Source: an uncultured Lachnospira sp.
Lineage (GTDB): Bacteria > Bacillota > Clostridia > Lachnospirales > Lachnospiraceae
DNA: 6,725 bases
Reading direction: 5' to 3'
NCBI GenBank assembly: GCA_934358235.1
Contig: CAKRKK010000134.1
Span: forward strand, 1 to 6,725
The notes beneath the pieces are model-generated. The model saw only the letters and a list, made by a program, of their open reading frames with translations. It was not told where the DNA came from and ran no database searches. Shown here one piece after another: positions 5,647-6,725 of this stretch. A program made the translations under genes and the position numbers. Position 1 is the first letter of the stretch. The number at the start of each line of letters is the position of its first letter.

Positions 5647-6725
5647 ATGGAATATATTTTATCAACATTGGGAAACCTCGTACACCAGACAGCATTCTTT
5701 AACCTCACATGGGGCAATTATCTTATGGTTCTGGTTGCACTGTTTTTCATGTATTTGGCGATTAAAAAAGAATATGAACCTCTGCTTTTAGTACCTATTT
5801 CTTTTGGTATGTTACTTGTTAATCTTTTCCCGGATATTATGTTATCTATTGAAGATTCAAGTAATGGTGTAGGTGGTTTATTACATTATTTTTATTTATT
5901 AGATGAATGGAGTATCCTTCCATCACTTATTTTCCTTGGAGTTGGTGCCATGACAGATTTCGGTCCGCTTATTGCCAACCCTAAGAGCTTCCTTTTAGGA
6001 GCTGCTGCACAGTTCGGTATATTTGCAGCATATATAATGGCTATATTTATGGGATTCCCAGATAAGGCTGCTGCAGCTATATCTATTATTGGTGGAGCTG
6101 ATGGTCCTACATCAATCTTCCTTGCAGGTAAGCTTGGCCAGACTAAGTATATGGGACCTATTGCAGTTGCAGCGTATTCATATATGTCATTAGTACCTAT
6201 TATTCAGCCACCTATTATGAAGCTGTTAACTACTCAGAAGGAAAGAGAAGTCAAGATGGAACAGTTAAGACCTGTATCTAAGCTTGAAAAGATTCTTTTC
6301 CCTATTGTGGTTACAATAGTTGTTGTACTTATTCTTCCAACAACAGCACCACTTGTAGGTATGCTTATGCTTGGTAACTTATTCAGAGAATCAGGAGTTG
6401 TTAAGCAGCTTACAGAAACAGCATCTAATGCACTTATGTATATCGTAGTTATTATACTTGGTACATCAGTAGGTGCTACAACAAGTGCAGAAGCATTCCT
6501 TAATTTTGATACATTAAAGATTGTTGCACTTGGACTTATTGCTTTCTGCTTTGGTACAGCAGCAGGTGTTGTATTTGGTAAGATTATGTGTAAGGTTACA
6601 CATGGCAAGGTTAATCCATTAATCGGTTCAGCAGGTGTATCTGCGGTTCCTATGGCAGCCAGAGTTTCACAGAAGGTTGGTTCTGAGGCAGATCCTTCTA
6701 ACTTCCTTCTGATGCATGCTATGGG
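5647..6725 (+). CDS. oadB: OadB-type Na+-translocating decarboxylase beta subunit, 3' partial
   Basis: The frame opens at ATG 5647 behind CGGAGGT (5635-5641) and stays open to the right edge, giving 359 whole codons. It encodes a very hydrophobic multi-pass protein that decarboxylates carboxybiotin and couples this to outward Na+ transport. The hallmark of the family, GVGAMTDFGPLIANPKSF (98-115), is complete; its Asp104 corresponds to the essential membrane Asp203 of Klebsiella OadB. GGADGPTSIFLAGKLG (149-164), YSYMSLVPIIQPPIMKLLTT (177-196), GNLFRESGVV (243-252), LGTSVGATT (271-279) and AGVSAVPMAARVSQKVG (329-345) are also typical. The sequence stops in NFLLMHAM, just before the expected conserved end (MGPNVAGVIGSAVAAG), so only about 15-20 residues are missing. 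It is the fourth gene of the operon, 46 bases after the biotin carrier. Family assignment is firm; whether the complex acts on methylmalonyl-CoA, oxaloacetate or another substrate depends on the partners. Confidence 0.96.
   Translation, partial: MEYILSTLGNLVHQTAFFNLTWGNYLMVLVALFFMYLAIKKEYEPLLLVPISFGMLLVNLFPDIMLSIEDSSNGVGGLLHYFYLLDEWSILPSLIFLGVGAMTDFGPLIANPKSFLLGAAAQFGIFAAYIMAIFMGFPDKAAAAISIIGGADGPTSIFLAGKLGQTKYMGPIAVAAYSYMSLVPIIQPPIMKLLTTQKEREVKMEQLRPVSKLEKILFPIVVTIVVVLILPTTAPLVGMLMLGNLFRESGVVKQLTETASNALMYIVVIILGTSVGATTSAEAFLNFDTLKIVALGLIAFCFGTAAGVVFGKIMCKVTHGKVNPLIGSAGVSAVPMAARVSQKVGSEADPSNFLLMHAM

Noticed and set aside
6234..6608. A 124-codon antisense frame inside OadB
   Set aside because: It is the shadow of a strongly conserved OadB coding region; it has no RBS or recognisable domain.
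1..6725. CRISPR arrays, tRNA/rRNA genes, insertion sequences or phage genes
   Set aside because: No regularly spaced repeats, tRNA-like cloverleaf, transposase-like protein or terminal repeats were seen on either strand.

Overview
The window comes from a low-GC Gram-positive anaerobe, most likely of the class Clostridia and probably the family Lachnospiraceae. The reasons are AT-rich DNA, strong AGGAGG-type ribosome binding sites, TTGACA/TATAAT-like promoters, a homodimer-type Fe-S flavin oxidoreductase of the GltA/NfnB type, and a membrane-bound biotin decarboxylase cluster of the kind found in gut fermenters. The family-level placement is an impression from gene style, not from a search.

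Layout. (1) Positions 3-1268 (+) hold the 3' nine-tenths of a GltA/NfnB-type NADPH-linked flavoprotein, cut by the left edge. (2) A strong bidirectional hairpin terminator at about 1292-1347 separates it from a convergent gene. (3) Positions 1380-1967 (-) encode a 195-residue protein with two membrane segments and no function I recognise. (4) An AT-rich divergent promoter region lies at 1968-2123. (5) Positions 2124-2774 (+) encode thiamine pyrophosphokinase. (6) A 150-bp promoter region at 2775-2924 carries a good sigma-A-type promoter whose -10 box is overlapped by an 18-bp sequence matching 12 of the 14 fixed positions of the clostridial Rex (NADH/NAD+ sensor) operator. (7) From 2925 to the right edge there is one tightly spaced operon: a biotin-dependent acyl-CoA carboxyltransferase (MmdA/PccB family), an OadG-type subunit fused to a lipoprotein domain, a biotin carrier protein, and the OadB-type sodium-pumping membrane subunit, the last cut by the right edge about 15-20 residues before its expected end.

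How the genes work together. Genes 2925-6725 supply all four parts of a sodium-translocating decarboxylase. The carboxyltransferase moves CO2 from an acyl-CoA substrate (probably methylmalonyl-CoA, but not proven) to biotin on the carrier. OadB decarboxylates carboxybiotin and pumps Na+ outward. The OadG-type protein anchors the complex. The possible Rex site suggests that expression follows the NADH/NAD+ balance, which would fit a fermentation pathway. The flavoprotein and thiamine pyrophosphokinase are neighbours without an evident functional link to this operon.

The best candidates for something not yet described are the possible Rex control of this operon, the lipoprotein-OadG fusion, the divergent short carboxyltransferase, and a hairpin sitting on the stop codon of the biotin carrier gene.
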